DNA from: Chloroflexota bacterium
GTDB taxonomy: Bacteria > Chloroflexota > Ktedonobacteria > Ktedonobacterales > Ktedonobacteraceae
Length of the DNA stretch: 58,281 nucleotides
Direction of reading: 5' to 3'
NCBI GenBank assembly: GCA_902812455.1
Contig: CADDZH010000021.1
Coordinates: 1-58,281, forward strand
A program made the position numbers and the translations under genes. Below the pieces are notes generated by a model. It made no database searches and was not told the origin of the DNA. It was given only the letters and a program-made list of their open reading frames with translations. Shown here piece by piece: positions 32,924-43,128 of this stretch; position 1 is the first letter of the stretch, and every line of letters begins with the position of its first letter.

Positions 32924-34135
32924 TTACTGGCTGCTTGATTGGGCCGTGCTGGTGGCAGGCTCGAAGTTTGCCAGTCGTACTGATGTTGGCAGTACTGGCC
33001 CCTGCGGCAGGACGACGGCTTCTGCCCTTCTTGTGCGCAGGCGCACGATGATGAGCACTGCTACGATAATCGCCAGCCCGGCCAGGCCATTGATCCACCA
33101 GGGCAGGCCCAGCGCTACGACGATCGCTGTAATGACCACATTAAGCACGGCCAGCGGCAAAAGCAGTTGCCAGCCGAGCCGCATCAACCGGTCGTAGCGA
33201 ATGCGCGGCAAGGTGGCGCGCAGCCAGATGAACAGGAACAGGAAACAGGCCACTTTGGCCAGGAAAATCAGGATCGATAAGACTGGGATGCGCTCCAGGC
33301 CAAAGAGACTCCAGCCGCCAAAAAAAAGCGTTGACGCGACAGCGCTTACCGTGATCATGTTAATGTACTCGGCCATCTGGTAGAGGCTCCAGCGCAAGCC
33401 GCTATACTCCGTGAGGTATCCGGCGGTCAGCTCCTGTTCGGCCTCCGGTAGATCAAACGGTGCCCGGTTGACTTCCGCCACACCCGCAATGATGTAGATC
33501 ACGAAACCCAGCGGCTGCGCCAGGACGAACCAGATACCCTGCCCCGCCGGGCCGTATGGCAATTGCGCTTTCACGATGCCAACCATGCTCAGGGTGCCGG
33601 CCCACATTAAGGTGCCGCTCAGAGCCAGGCCAAGGCTCGTCTCATAGGAAACCATCTGTGCCGCGCTGCGCAGCGAACCGAGTAGCGAGTAGCGATTGCC
33701 GGATGACCAGCCTCCCAGGACGATGCCATAGACGGCCAGCGACGAGATGGAGAGTATCCAGAGCAGGCCTACGTTGATATCGCCGATGAAGGGATCCCAG
33801 ACCGAGGGCTTATTCACAAGCCAGTTGTTGCCAATGGGCACGACTGCGAAAGCGGAGAGCGCCACCACTACTGAGATAAGCGGCGCAATGAGATAGACGA
33901 GCTTCTTTGCGTTGGCTGGAACGATCTGTTCTTTGAACGCCATCTTGACGGCATCGGCTACTGGCTGAAAAAGGCCGAAAGGCCCTGCCCTGTTTGGCCC
34001 CAGGCGGCCCTGTATCCTGGCCACCACGCGCCGCTCGATAAGCGTCATATAGGCAAATGCTGTCAGGAGCGCGAAAATAACTATCGCGCTTTTAATGACA
34101 TCGGCGACAATGGCGTTATTGAGAAAGTTAAGCAT
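32924..34135 (-). CDS. nuoH: NADH-quinone oxidoreductase subunit H
   Basis: A protein of 403 residues that forms the quinone-chamber membrane subunit. Signature blocks are ERRVVARIQGRLGPNRAGP, YETSLGLALSG, AEVNRAPFDLPEAEQELTAG and RATLPRIRYDRLMRLGWQ. It carries an extra C-terminal helix and a tail of about 40 residues absent from short versions. AAGGAGG precedes the ATG. Downstream the nuo order is interrupted by two toxin-antitoxin pairs before nuoI. Confidence 0.96.
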   Translation of the reverse strand: MLNFLNNAIVADVIKSAIVIFALLTAFAYMTLIERRVVARIQGRLGPNRAGPFGLFQPVADAVKMAFKEQIVPANAKKLVYLIAPLISVVVALSAFAVVPIGNNWLVNKPSVWDPFIGDINVGLLWILSISSLAVYGIVLGGWSSGNRYSLLGSLRSAAQMVSYETSLGLALSGTLMWAGTLSMVGIVKAQLPYGPAGQGIWFVLAQPLGFVIYIIAGVAEVNRAPFDLPEAEQELTAGYLTEYSGLRWSLYQMAEYINMITVSAVASTLFFGGWSLFGLERIPVLSILIFLAKVACFLFLFIWLRATLPRIRYDRLMRLGWQLLLPLAVLNVVITAIVVALGLPWWINGLAGLAIIVAVLIIVRLRTRRAEAVVLPQGPVLPTSVRLANFEPATSTAQSSSQ

Positions 34136-34153
34136 GAGCCGCCTCCTTTCTTA

Positions 34154-34248
34154 TGCCGCTCGGCTATTACCTCTTCCCCGAAGAGGCTGGACACTGCGTG
34201 TCTAGTCCTGCTATTACCTCTCTCCCAGAGAGGGTGTCAGCCGAGCGG
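34154..34248. repeat. Repeat-filled nuoG-nuoH spacer
   Basis: Two copies of a TATTACCTCT(C/T)(T)CCC-type unit (34165-34190 and 34212-34236), each with its own small hairpin, lie between inverted arms CCGCTCGGCT (34156-34165) and AGCCGAGCGG (34239-34248). The right arm forms the last codons of nuoG. The same unit type occurs at 10847-10873 (CTCCGGGGGAGAGGTAATAA). Confidence 0.65.
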
Positions 34249-36402
34249 AGCAGTAGCCTGTTCCTGAGTGCGCACCCCTTGCAGGCCGAGCTCTTCCCAT
34301 GTCAACCCGGCATAGAAGGGATTGTGGGCAGCAATCTCTAAAAACACATCTTGAGGACGCGCATAGCTCCATTGATGGCCCATATGTTTGGCCACTTCCC
34401 TCAGAATCTCCCAATCAGCCTTAGCTCCTGGAAGCGGGCGCAGCGCCTGCCGAATGGCCTGGACGTGGTGATCGACATTGGTCATGCTGCCATCTTTTTC
34501 TGCAAAAGTCACAGCGGGCAGGATGACATCGGCCTGCTCTGCGGTTTCGGTGAGCATGATATCCTGCACAACCAGGAATTCTATAGTGTCAGGCAGTTTC
34601 TGCTCTTCCAGGTGCCTGGCCGGGTTCGCGCCCATCACATACAATGCTTTGATCTCAGGACTGCTCAACATCTCAGCATAGGCCATGCCCGGCTCAGGTG
34701 CAGGCTGGTAGCCGGGGAGCGCATCGGGAAGCAAGCCCATGTCTCGGGCTCCCAGTGAGTTGGCATCCTCGAAGAGCGGGCCAACGCCGGCTCCCGGGTG
34801 ATCGATGTTGCCGGTAATCACAGCCAGCACCTGCAGATCGCTGGCCAGATGCTCGCAGCCGGGCGCAAGAGTTGCCATCTCGTCATACAGGATAATGGCC
34901 CCCTTTGCTTCCGCGATCTCGTGCGCAAGCTCGCGCAATTGCGCTATCACTTCCGGCCCGAAGGATTCCTCGTAGCTGCGGATAGTTGCATCTTCTTGCA
35001 GCATGCGGGCGCGCAGTTCCTCCACCGTGTTTCTCATCGTCTCCTGGCGCACCACGCTGCTAAGTAGAATGCTCGCTGCCGCTCCCGCGCCGTGCTGGGG
35101 GATGGTAATCTTCCGGGTGGCGAAGCGGTCAAGCTCGGTCTCGTCCTCGTGTACGATATAAATCTTCACTCCGCCCTTCATGGCCTTTTTAATGCGCAAG
35201 TCGAGGATGGGCTGGCACTGGTAGGGATCGGCCGCGATCAGCACGATGTGCGAGGCCTGCTCGATCTCAGCGATGCTGTTGGTCATCATCCAGGGCCTGC
35301 CGGTCAATTGATCGCGCGGGCCGGGGAAGTAGCCGTGATGGTGGTCAACGTTCGGCGTGCGGATAACATCGCGCATCAGCTTCTGGAAGAGATACGTTTC
35401 CTCGTTGGTGGTGCGGGTCGAGCCGATACCCCCAACCGCCTTTGCTCCATATTTAGAAAGTATATCCCTGAAACGTGCCGCAATGTGATAGAAAGCCTGG
35501 TCCCAGGTCACGGCTACAAGCTGGCCGTCGCGACGGATCAGCGGCGTGCGCAGGCGGTGCGGGTTATTGACAAAGTCGAAGCCCCAGCGGCCCCAGTCGC
35601 AGAGCCAGCCATCGTCAATATCATCGTTCGGGCGCGACATCAGGCGCATGACCTTATCCACGCGCACATCGATGCGCGCATTGCAGCCGACGCTGCAGTT
35701 ATTGCAGACGCTAGGTGTATGCTTCAGCTCCCAGGGACGCGCTTTGAAACGAAAGGATGCGGCGGTAAGCGCACCAACCGGGCACATCTCAACCGTATTG
35801 CCGGAGAAGATGGAGTCGAAGGCATGATCGGGCGCAGTGCCAACTTCCATCTTGTATCCACGTGAGATCATTACCAGGCCGTTATCCATCGAGATTTCCG
35901 AGCAGAAGCGCGTGCAGCGCTGGCACAGGATACAGCGCTCGCGATCCAGCAGGACTCTATCGCTGACAGGTATTGGTTTCGGGTAGTGGCGCTTGTACAG
36001 GTCGAAGCGGGTTTTGCCTGGGCCATGCAGCAGGGTGAAGTCCTGCAGGTCACACTCACCGCCCTTATCACAGATGGGGCAATCGAGCGGGTGATTGATC
36101 AGCAAAAACTCCAGCGTACCCCTGCGCGCCTTAAGCACCTTTTCCGTCTTCGTGTGAACAACCATGCCCTCGCTGACAGGCGTCGTGCAGGCTGTCTGGG
36201 GCGGTTTGGGCATCTTCTCAATCTCGACGAAGCACATGCGGCAGGCCCCGAGCGGCGGCATCTTGGGATGATAGCAATAGATAGGAATATCTATGCCCAC
36301 CTGCTTCGCCGCTGCCCACACAAGCGTGCCGGGGGGAACGGCAACCGGGATATCGTCAATGGTTAAATGAACAAGCTCGTCTTTTTTCTCTTCTTCTGCC
36401 AT
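34237..36402 (-). CDS. nuoG: NADH-quinone oxidoreductase subunit G
   Basis: A protein of 721 residues, large peripheral Fe-S subunit. Cluster ligands visible are Cys43, 54, 57 and 72 ([2Fe-2S] N1b), His104 with Cys108, 111 and 117 (N5), and Cys157, 160, 163 and 207 (N4). A further C-x2-C-x3-C...C set (Cys233, 236, 240, 268) matches cluster N7, which is present only in some bacteria. A molybdopterin-oxidoreductase-like region follows. ATG at 36402 starts at the conserved N-terminus; ATG at 36432 and TTG at 36453 are weaker options that fall in an inserted element. The ribosome site is poor, perhaps because of that insertion. Confidence 0.94.
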   Translation of the reverse strand: MAEEEKKDELVHLTIDDIPVAVPPGTLVWAAAKQVGIDIPIYCYHPKMPPLGACRMCFVEIEKMPKPPQTACTTPVSEGMVVHTKTEKVLKARRGTLEFLLINHPLDCPICDKGGECDLQDFTLLHGPGKTRFDLYKRHYPKPIPVSDRVLLDRERCILCQRCTRFCSEISMDNGLVMISRGYKMEVGTAPDHAFDSIFSGNTVEMCPVGALTAASFRFKARPWELKHTPSVCNNCSVGCNARIDVRVDKVMRLMSRPNDDIDDGWLCDWGRWGFDFVNNPHRLRTPLIRRDGQLVAVTWDQAFYHIAARFRDILSKYGAKAVGGIGSTRTTNEETYLFQKLMRDVIRTPNVDHHHGYFPGPRDQLTGRPWMMTNSIAEIEQASHIVLIAADPYQCQPILDLRIKKAMKGGVKIYIVHEDETELDRFATRKITIPQHGAGAAASILLSSVVRQETMRNTVEELRARMLQEDATIRSYEESFGPEVIAQLRELAHEIAEAKGAIILYDEMATLAPGCEHLASDLQVLAVITGNIDHPGAGVGPLFEDANSLGARDMGLLPDALPGYQPAPEPGMAYAEMLSSPEIKALYVMGANPARHLEEQKLPDTIEFLVVQDIMLTETAEQADVILPAVTFAEKDGSMTNVDHHVQAIRQALRPLPGAKADWEILREVAKHMGHQWSYARPQDVFLEIAAHNPFYAGLTWEELGLQGVRTQEQATAPLG

Positions 36403-36410
36403 ATATTTAT

Positions 36411-36519
36411 ACCGTTCGTTTATGGTCTCCATCCTTTGGAGTGGGCTGATCAATCGGCGCTGGCCACGATAAATCGGGCCCTACAGTTCACCCGCAAGGA
36501 TGGAGACCGTTCGTTTATG
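36411..36519. mobile_element. Small inverted-repeat element with 14-bp direct repeats (MITE-like)
   Basis: ACCGTTCGTTTATG occurs at 36411-36424 and again at 36506-36519. Between them lie terminal inverted repeats GTCTCCATCCTT (36425-36436) and AAGGATGGAGAC (36496-36507), enclosing a GATAAATCGGGCCCTACAG core of the main dispersed-repeat family. This is the layout of a non-autonomous insertion with target duplication. It sits exactly between nuoF and nuoG and covers the nuoF stop codon. Confidence 0.65.
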
Positions 36520-37861
36520 ATTCTTTTGTTGGAGCGCCTGCGTGGAGTGATTGCGCTCCGGCGAGTAACGCTTCTCCTTGCTCTGGGTGCTTATTGCCTA
36601 CCATACATCGCCCATAGCGGACGTGATACTCATATTCCTCGCGGAACAACTTGATACTGCTGGTTACCGGGCTGGTAGCGGCATCTCCCAGGGGGCAGAA
36701 CGACTTGCCTGCGATATTGTCGCAGATATCCATCAGCAGGTCGATATCGCTCATCTTGCCCCGCCCATGTTCGAGGCGGTCGAGTATTTCTGTCATCCAG
36801 TAGGTTCCCTCGCGACATGGCGTGCATTTCCCGCATGACTCATCGCGGTAGAACTCGACCATGCGCAGGACGGCTCCGACGATGCAGGTATCTTCGTCCA
36901 TCACAATGACGCCGCCTGAGCCAAGCATCGAGCCTGCCGCTGCTACCGCCTCAAAGTCAAGTGGAGTATCTACTTTATCCGCTCCAAGGATAAAGGTCGA
37001 TGAACCACCTGGGATAATCGCCTTCAGTTGTTTATCGCCCAAAATGCCTCCCCCGTACTGTTCATCGTAAATGAGCGTGCGCAGCGGCGTGCCGAGCGGC
37101 AGTTCGTAGTTTCCAGGCTTTTTAACATGCCCACTGAGACAGAAGATGCGTGTGCCTTTGCTCTTTTCTGTGCCAATTGAGGCATACCAGTCGGCTCCGC
37201 TGCGAATGATGGCGGGAATGGCCGAGAGCGTTTCTACATTGTTGATGACGGTTGGGCCGCCATAGAGGCCGATGGCAGCGGGAAAAGGCGGCTTCAAGCG
37301 CGGGTAGCCTCGCCTGCCTTCCAGCGACTCCATCAAGGCGCTCTCTTCGCCGCAGATGTAAGCTCCCGCGCCCCGGTGTATAATCACATCCAGGCTATAG
37401 CCGCTGCCAAGAATATTGTTTCCAAGCAATCCGGCGGCATAGGCCTCGTTAATAGCCCGCTCGACCTGGTCGCCGGCATAGGCCAGTTCTCCACGTACAT
37501 AGATAAAAGCGGTGCCAATGTGGCAGGCATAACAGGTAATGATCACGCCTTCGAGCAGTTGATGAGGATTCTTCTCCATCAACATGCGATCTTTAAAAGT
37601 TCCTGGCTCGCTCTCATCGCCGTTGCAGCAGAGATAGCGCGGCTTGTCGTTTTTGGCCAGGAAACTCCACTTCATGCCGGTAGGGAAACCCGCCCCGCCA
37701 CGACCACGCAAGCCTGATTTTTTGACTATTTCAACGATCTCATCGGGCTGGTATTCTTTGAGGGCTTTTGCCAGGGCTTCATAGCCGCCGTGCTGGCGAT
37801 AGCCATCAAGCGTATCCAGGCCCGGAGCATCTATATCTTTCGTCACGATCAGTTCTGGCAT
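36515..37861 (-). CDS. nuoF: NADH-quinone oxidoreductase subunit F
   Basis: A protein of 448 residues, the NADH-oxidising subunit. It has the FMN/NADH site ([16 protein letters not shown]), [31 protein letters not shown] and the N3 cluster motif [12 protein letters not shown] with a later Cys in FCPLGDAA. The stop lies within the right direct repeat of the small element between nuoF and nuoG. Starts two bases after nuoE. Confidence 0.97.
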   Translation of the reverse strand: MPELIVTKDIDAPGLDTLDGYRQHGGYEALAKALKEYQPDEIVEIVKKSGLRGRGGAGFPTGMKWSFLAKNDKPRYLCCNGDESEPGTFKDRMLMEKNPHQLLEGVIITCYACHIGTAFIYVRGELAYAGDQVERAINEAYAAGLLGNNILGSGYSLDVIIHRGAGAYICGEESALMESLEGRRGYPRLKPPFPAAIGLYGGPTVINNVETLSAIPAIIRSGADWYASIGTEKSKGTRIFCLSGHVKKPGNYELPLGTPLRTLIYDEQYGGGILGDKQLKAIIPGGSSTFILGADKVDTPLDFEAVAAAGSMLGSGGVIVMDEDTCIVGAVLRMVEFYRDESCGKCTPCREGTYWMTEILDRLEHGRGKMSDIDLLMDICDNIAGKSFCPLGDAATSPVTSSIKLFREEYEYHVRYGRCMVGNKHPEQGEALLAGAQSLHAGAPTKES

Positions 37862-37863
37862 AG

Positions 37864-38334
37864 TTATTCTCTATTCCATTCATCGATAAGTGCATCGAGC
37901 TTTTCCGTTGTCACATTCTCGACAAATTCGTTGTTGACCTGTATGACCGGAGCGGTGCCGCACGAAGCCAGACACTCAGCCGTCATGAGGGTGTAATTGC
38001 CATCAGCAGTTGTTTCGCCTCGCTTGATACCCAGGCGCTGCTCAAGATGCTCGACCAGGGCATCACAGTTGCGCAGGTAACACGAGATGCTGGTACAGAC
38101 CTTGATGATCTTCTTGCCGGGAGGCCGCCGGTAATACATGGTGTAAAAGGTGGCCACACTTTCAACATCATCTGTCGTCATGCCAATGGCTTCGGCCACT
38201 GCCTGCAGGCCCTCCTGTGTGATATAACCCTCTTCTTGCTGGGCAATATAGAGCGCTGGCATGACGGCTGAACGGGCTACCGGGTAGCGTGAGGCCAGCT
38301 CGCGCATGCGTTGCTTCGCCTGCTCTGAAATCAT
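37864..38334 (-). CDS. nuoE: NADH-quinone oxidoreductase subunit E
   Basis: A protein of 156 residues. The [2Fe-2S] N1a ligands show the exact family spacing C-x4-C-x35-C-x3-C (Cys80, 85, 121, 125). Start overlaps the nuoD stop by four bases, so the two are translationally coupled. Confidence 0.97.
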   Translation of the reverse strand: MISEQAKQRMRELASRYPVARSAVMPALYIAQQEEGYITQEGLQAVAEAIGMTTDDVESVATFYTMYYRRPPGKKIIKVCTSISCYLRNCDALVEHLEQRLGIKRGETTADGNYTLMTAECLASCGTAPVIQVNNEFVENVTTEKLDALIDEWNRE

Positions 38335-39569
38335 CGATCAACCTCACCTAGCACAATATCGATACTACCAATGGCTGCCACCACATCAGCAAGCAATTGC
38401 CCTTTGATCATCAATGGGAGGGCTTCAAGGTTAGCAAACGATGGCGCGCGAACATACATGCGGTAGGGTTTAGCCGTGCCATTGCTGACAATGTAGAAGC
38501 CAAGCTCCCCTTTGGGCGATTCCGTGCGCACGAATACTTCTCCGGGAGGCGGGCGATAGCCTTCTGTATAGAGCTTGAAATGATGGATAACTGCTTCCAT
38601 GCTGCCCGTAAGCTGCCACTTGGGCGGCGGCGCTACCTTTGGATTGCTAACCCGGTAATGGCCAGCCGGCATGCCTTCGAGCGCCTGGTTCACAATCTTG
38701 AGGCTCTGCTCCATCTCCAGCATGCGCACCAGGTAACGATCATACACGTCGCCGTTGGTGCCGACCGGGATCTCGAAGTCGAATTTTTCATACCCACTGT
38801 ATGGGAAGGCTTTGCGAATATCCCAGACTACGCCGCTCCCTCGCAGGACGGGGCCACTTGCCCCATACGCAATGGCATCCTGTGCGCTCAAAACGGCCAC
38901 ATTCTTGGTGCGCTCCAGCCAGAGCTGGTTATTGGTTAGCAGATCGTGATACTCGCGCAGGCGGTCGGGAAAGACGCTGGTGAAGGCTCGTACCTTCTCA
39001 TCGAATTTCGGCGGCAAATCAGCCTGCAGCCCGCCGGGACAGATATAGCTGGTCATCATGCGCACACCGGATACATACTCAAAGACATCGAGGATCATCT
39101 CACGCTCGCGGAAGCAGTACAGGAAAACGCTCATAGCTCCCAGGTCGAGCGCGTGCGTACCCAGCCAGACGAGATGGCTGGCAATGCGCTGGAGCTCGGC
39201 CAGCAGCACGCGCACATATTTGATCTTATCGTTGATCTCGTCCTCGATGCCCAGCAATTTCTCGACGGCCAGCGAATAGCCCAGGTTGTTGCAGAGTGGC
39301 GCCAGGTAGTCCATGCGGTCGGTTAAGACCAGCGCCTGGTGGTAGGTCTTCCCTTCAGCCGTCTTCTCAATACCTGTATGCAGGAAACCAATATCGGGCA
39401 CAGCCTTGACCACCGTCTCACCTTCAATAGTGAGAATGAGCCGCAGCACGCCATGTGTACTGGGATGCTGGGGGCCCATATTGATGGTCATTGTGTCGAT
39501 ACGCTGCCCCTCATCTGTAAGCTGGCTGCTTTCGACGGTGTAAACTCGCTCTATCTCTTGTTGTTGCAT
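38331..39569 (-). CDS. nuoD: NADH-quinone oxidoreductase subunit D
   Basis: A protein of 412 residues, 49-kDa subunit homologue that lines the quinone site. INMGPQHPSTHGVLRL near the N-terminus carries the quinone-binding His, and the C-terminus ends DIVLGEVDR. The Arg in the GVLRL segment corresponds to the arginine region methylated by NDUFAF7 in mitochondria, which links it conceptually to the MidA-type gene at 217. Confidence 0.97.
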   Translation of the reverse strand: MQQQEIERVYTVESSQLTDEGQRIDTMTINMGPQHPSTHGVLRLILTIEGETVVKAVPDIGFLHTGIEKTAEGKTYHQALVLTDRMDYLAPLCNNLGYSLAVEKLLGIEDEINDKIKYVRVLLAELQRIASHLVWLGTHALDLGAMSVFLYCFREREMILDVFEYVSGVRMMTSYICPGGLQADLPPKFDEKVRAFTSVFPDRLREYHDLLTNNQLWLERTKNVAVLSAQDAIAYGASGPVLRGSGVVWDIRKAFPYSGYEKFDFEIPVGTNGDVYDRYLVRMLEMEQSLKIVNQALEGMPAGHYRVSNPKVAPPPKWQLTGSMEAVIHHFKLYTEGYRPPPGEVFVRTESPKGELGFYIVSNGTAKPYRMYVRAPSFANLEALPLMIKGQLLADVVAAIGSIDIVLGEVDR

Positions 39570-39584
39570 ATGATCTTGTTCCTG

Positions 39585-40205
39585 TTATCGTTTGGGCGGC
39601 GTGCCTGGCTCTTGTTTCGGATTGATCTTTTCACGGCTCTCGTTCAGTTCGCGGCTCTGTGGTGTGCGCAGCGTCTGGCTACCCACGCCGGGATCGACAT
39701 CATATGGCACCTGGCCGCCCCAGTGAGGCTCAGGCAGGTCAAAGCCGGAAAGAGGATAGTCCTTACGCAGCGGGTGCGTTGTCCAGTCTATGGGCATCAA
39801 AATGCGGCGCAAGTCAGGATGGCCGGTAAACGTGATCCCGAAAAGGTCATACACTTCGCGTTCGTACCAGTTCGCCCCTGGCCAGACTCCGCTGACCGTC
39901 GGCACGGCAGGATGCTCCTCACCTTTTTCGCCCACCCGTACTTTCAAGCGAATTTCAGATACGTTTGGTATCGATAACAATTGATAGACCACGTCATAGC
40001 GCGGGATTCGCTCCAGCCAGTCTACTGCTGTAATACACGACAGAAACGTATACTGGAGCTGTTTCTGAAGATAAGCGCAAACGGCAACCAGGTATTCCGG
40101 TTTGAGGACAATCGTCTGCTCGCCCCGGTATTCGACCGTTTCAACGACCGCTTGCGGAAATCTCTCCCGCACCAGTTGTACTGTTGATGTAGCTGTTATG
40201 GCCAT
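39585..40205 (-). CDS. nuoC: NADH-quinone oxidoreductase subunit C
   Basis: A protein of 206 residues, 30-kDa subunit homologue, separate from nuoD. The family signature is WPGANWYEREVYDLFGITFTGH followed by RRILMPIDW and HPLRKDYPL. A hydrophilic tail of about 40 residues (with ESREKINPKQEPGTPPKR) extends the usual end. Confidence 0.96.
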   Translation of the reverse strand: MAITATSTVQLVRERFPQAVVETVEYRGEQTIVLKPEYLVAVCAYLQKQLQYTFLSCITAVDWLERIPRYDVVYQLLSIPNVSEIRLKVRVGEKGEEHPAVPTVSGVWPGANWYEREVYDLFGITFTGHPDLRRILMPIDWTTHPLRKDYPLSGFDLPEPHWGGQVPYDVDPGVGSQTLRTPQSRELNESREKINPKQEPGTPPKR

Positions 40206-40213
40206 AACAATGT

Positions 40214-40812
<599 letters not shown>

Positions 40813-40822
<10 letters not shown>

Positions 40823-41166
40823 GTAAATGCACCCCTTCGCCACACATAGACATAGCCTACTGCCAGGATCAGCAGGAAGACGAGCAATTCGATCAGCCCG
40901 AAGACTTTCAACTGGTGTAGCAGGATAGCTAATGGATAAAACGAGACAATTTCAATATCAAAGGCGATAAAAAGCATGCCTGTCAAGAGATACTTGACCG
41001 GAAAACGCCGCTTCGGCGGCTGAATCTCTTGCAGCCCGGACTCATATGGCGCGAGCTTTTCCGGCGTCGGTTTCTTTGGTCCTAGAAAGCCGGTCAGGAT
41101 CAATACAAACACGGCAAAGAGAATCGCTAGCGCCACCATGATAAAGATGGGGAGCGTTGTTCCCAT
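40813..41166 (-). CDS. nuoA: NADH-quinone oxidoreductase subunit A
   Basis: A protein of 117 residues with three helices and the conserved loop APYESGL followed by [21 protein letters not shown]. First gene of the 14-gene complex I operon. The leader runs about 110 bases from the predicted promoter. Confidence 0.96.
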
Positions 41167-41282
41167 AGGTGGGTCCCTTCGTCACTGTTCTTCATCTATG
41201 ATTCAAAAAGACACAAGGTTTTATGCCCGTTGCAGGCTGGCTCACATATACCAGGTGTCTTTTGTACACTACCTCACATCGT

Positions 41283-41311
41283 ATGGTAGCACAGCATGTG
41301 GAGAGTGTCAA
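41283..41311 (-). promoter_or_regulatory. Main promoter of the nuo operon
   Basis: On the minus strand, TTGACA (41306-41311) and TACCAT (41283-41288) are 17 bp apart. The -35 is perfect and the -10 has four of six matches. Confidence 0.6.
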
Positions 41312-41336
41312 ACCAGCAATGCCTCAGCCAATCTCT

Positions 41337-43127
41337 TCACAGCCGCGCTGCCGCCAGCTCCTCTTTGAGCGCCCTGAGTGAGCGGTAGCGATCACGCAAG
41401 TTCGTGATATAGCTGTTCCATGCATCCTGCTCGCCCAGCTTTTCGTATAAGGCACGCGCCCGCAAAAGAAAACCGCACGCGGCCTGGTATCTATCGCGCC
41501 CGCGCTGTTCGATCAGCCGTTCGGCCTCGCGCTGGTAAATTGTGATAGCTGCGCGTGGCCGCGTCTCTTCAGCCGCCTGGGCAACCTCAATGGCAAGCTG
41601 GGGATACCCATAGAAATAGCCATAGCCATAAGCAGGCTTCTTCTCGGAGGCAAATAACTGGCCTAGCAGCTCCAAAGCTTTATCGATCTCGTCTTCGTCG
41701 AGGGCAATCTGGATCAGCAAGGCCATATGTTGCTTTTCTTCCAGCAAAGCAAGCAATTCTTGCCGCAGCGTTTCCCAGCGATCGAACGGCGTGGCGAGCT
41801 GGCGAAGTTCCTGATATCCTTGCAGGCTGGGATGCTCGCGGAACATTTGCTCGCTTATCTCAAGCGCAGCAGGCAGGTCATCACGCGCGAGGTAGCGCTG
41901 CTTGAGCCATTCTTGCAGGCGTACATCTACCACATTGTGAATATTCTGTGGCGCTTTCAGCCGCTCCTTAGCGAGCCGCTCGGCCAGTTCGCCCTGGCCA
42001 TGCTGGACAAAGAGATTGAGTAAACCCAGCAAAACATAATCGTTGACATATTTCGCCTCGCTGGCTGCCTCATCAATTCGCCCAAGCTCAAGCAGCCTGT
42101 TCACAGCATCGGCTATACGCCCGGTCTCCCGGCAGATATGCAAAAATGTTTCATCATCCAGCGTGTCCGCCTCCAGGTCTAGCAAGAAGTGGCCGAACTG
42201 GCTGCGCTCCCACGATGTGCCCCACTCATCGTACCTGTTGTCTTGCGCCTGGGAAAGTTGCTCGCGCACCCAGCCGGCAATCATGCGCCGTTCACCGGCT
42301 GTGGCATGCCTCAAGATAATATCAGGAGCCTCGTCGCCCACACCAACGCCGCCTGCTTCTATATCATACTTGTATATCTCAAAGAGTATGCGAAAGATAC
42401 GCTCGCGCAACTCCTCGTTCTCTTGCACAGCGGCAAGGCATTCATCCAGCCCATCCAGGCAACCGGTAATCACGCCCCGTAGCTCGCCTTCCTCGTCTGA
42501 GTATTCGCCAATGTGTTCAAGGATTCCCGTTACCAGCACATCAAAGAGAGTAACTGCGCTCACGTAATCCTGCTGCTGGACATACTCATAAGCCATCTCC
42601 TGTATTCCCGATAGCTCTTCTGCAATCTCATATTCGGCCCCCCATTCGAGACCACCGTGCTGGAAAGCCGCTCGCACCTGCCGGCGATACACATCTGGAT
42701 TGACTCCCGCGTGTTGCCTACTGCCGATTGGCAAAAGCAGCTCCAGGTCTGGATCGCGCCGCAGCATTCTCTTGATCAAGGCAATGAGTTCGGCTTTGCT
42801 GGACTGCTCCAGGATCGTGTCTACATCCTGCTGCTCAAGAAACTCTTCCGGCTGGTGCAGCCATGCCAGCAGCAATGCTGCGATATGCTTGCAGTGAAAG
42901 CCCACAGGGCAACTACAGGCTGCACCGGCGATGCCTGTAGTATCAAATGAGACTTCTACACGGTAGGCATCGGGGCGCGAGCCCTGGCAGCGGGCCTTCA
43001 ATGTCATGCCCTGCTGCCGGGCATTGAAGACTGCTCCTTGCCGGAAGTACTTTTGCCCTAACGAGAAGCTGCGCTCTCCCACATACTCGCGAATATCTTC
43101 TTCAGTGATGCGCGGGATGGAACTCAT
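41337..43127 (-). CDS. SWIM zinc-finger protein
   Basis: A protein of 596 residues. The N-terminal third holds a SWIM finger, CxCx(n)CxH, read as CSCPVGFHCKHIAALLLAW (residues about 72-90), in a compact domain that begins DIREYVGERSFSLGQKYF. The remainder is alpha-helical with TPR-like texture (helix pairs, many Leu/Ala/Tyr) and many charged residues. SWIM fingers bind nucleic acid or protein. The gene starts one base after the stop of the lipoprotein gene. The neighbouring divergent operon encodes Rad50/NurA-like DNA-processing proteins, which may be coincidence. Confidence 0.82.
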   Translation of the reverse strand: MSSIPRITEEDIREYVGERSFSLGQKYFRQGAVFNARQQGMTLKARCQGSRPDAYRVEVSFDTTGIAGAACSCPVGFHCKHIAALLLAWLHQPEEFLEQQDVDTILEQSSKAELIALIKRMLRRDPDLELLLPIGSRQHAGVNPDVYRRQVRAAFQHGGLEWGAEYEIAEELSGIQEMAYEYVQQQDYVSAVTLFDVLVTGILEHIGEYSDEEGELRGVITGCLDGLDECLAAVQENEELRERIFRILFEIYKYDIEAGGVGVGDEAPDIILRHATAGERRMIAGWVREQLSQAQDNRYDEWGTSWERSQFGHFLLDLEADTLDDETFLHICRETGRIADAVNRLLELGRIDEAASEAKYVNDYVLLGLLNLFVQHGQGELAERLAKERLKAPQNIHNVVDVRLQEWLKQRYLARDDLPAALEISEQMFREHPSLQGYQELRQLATPFDRWETLRQELLALLEEKQHMALLIQIALDEDEIDKALELLGQLFASEKKPAYGYGYFYGYPQLAIEVAQAAEETRPRAAITIYQREAERLIEQRGRDRYQAACGFLLRARALYEKLGEQDAWNSYITNLRDRYRSLRALKEELAAARL

Positions 43128-43128
43128 A

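Noticed and set aside
35092..35865. Long plus-strand open frame opposite nuoG (257 codons)
   Set aside because: It lies wholly antisense to a well-supported gene, has no ribosome site and its residues are unlike any protein family; a codon-bias shadow. The same applies to long frames opposite the MidA-type gene, the gamma-carbonic anhydrase-like gene and the Rad50-like gene.
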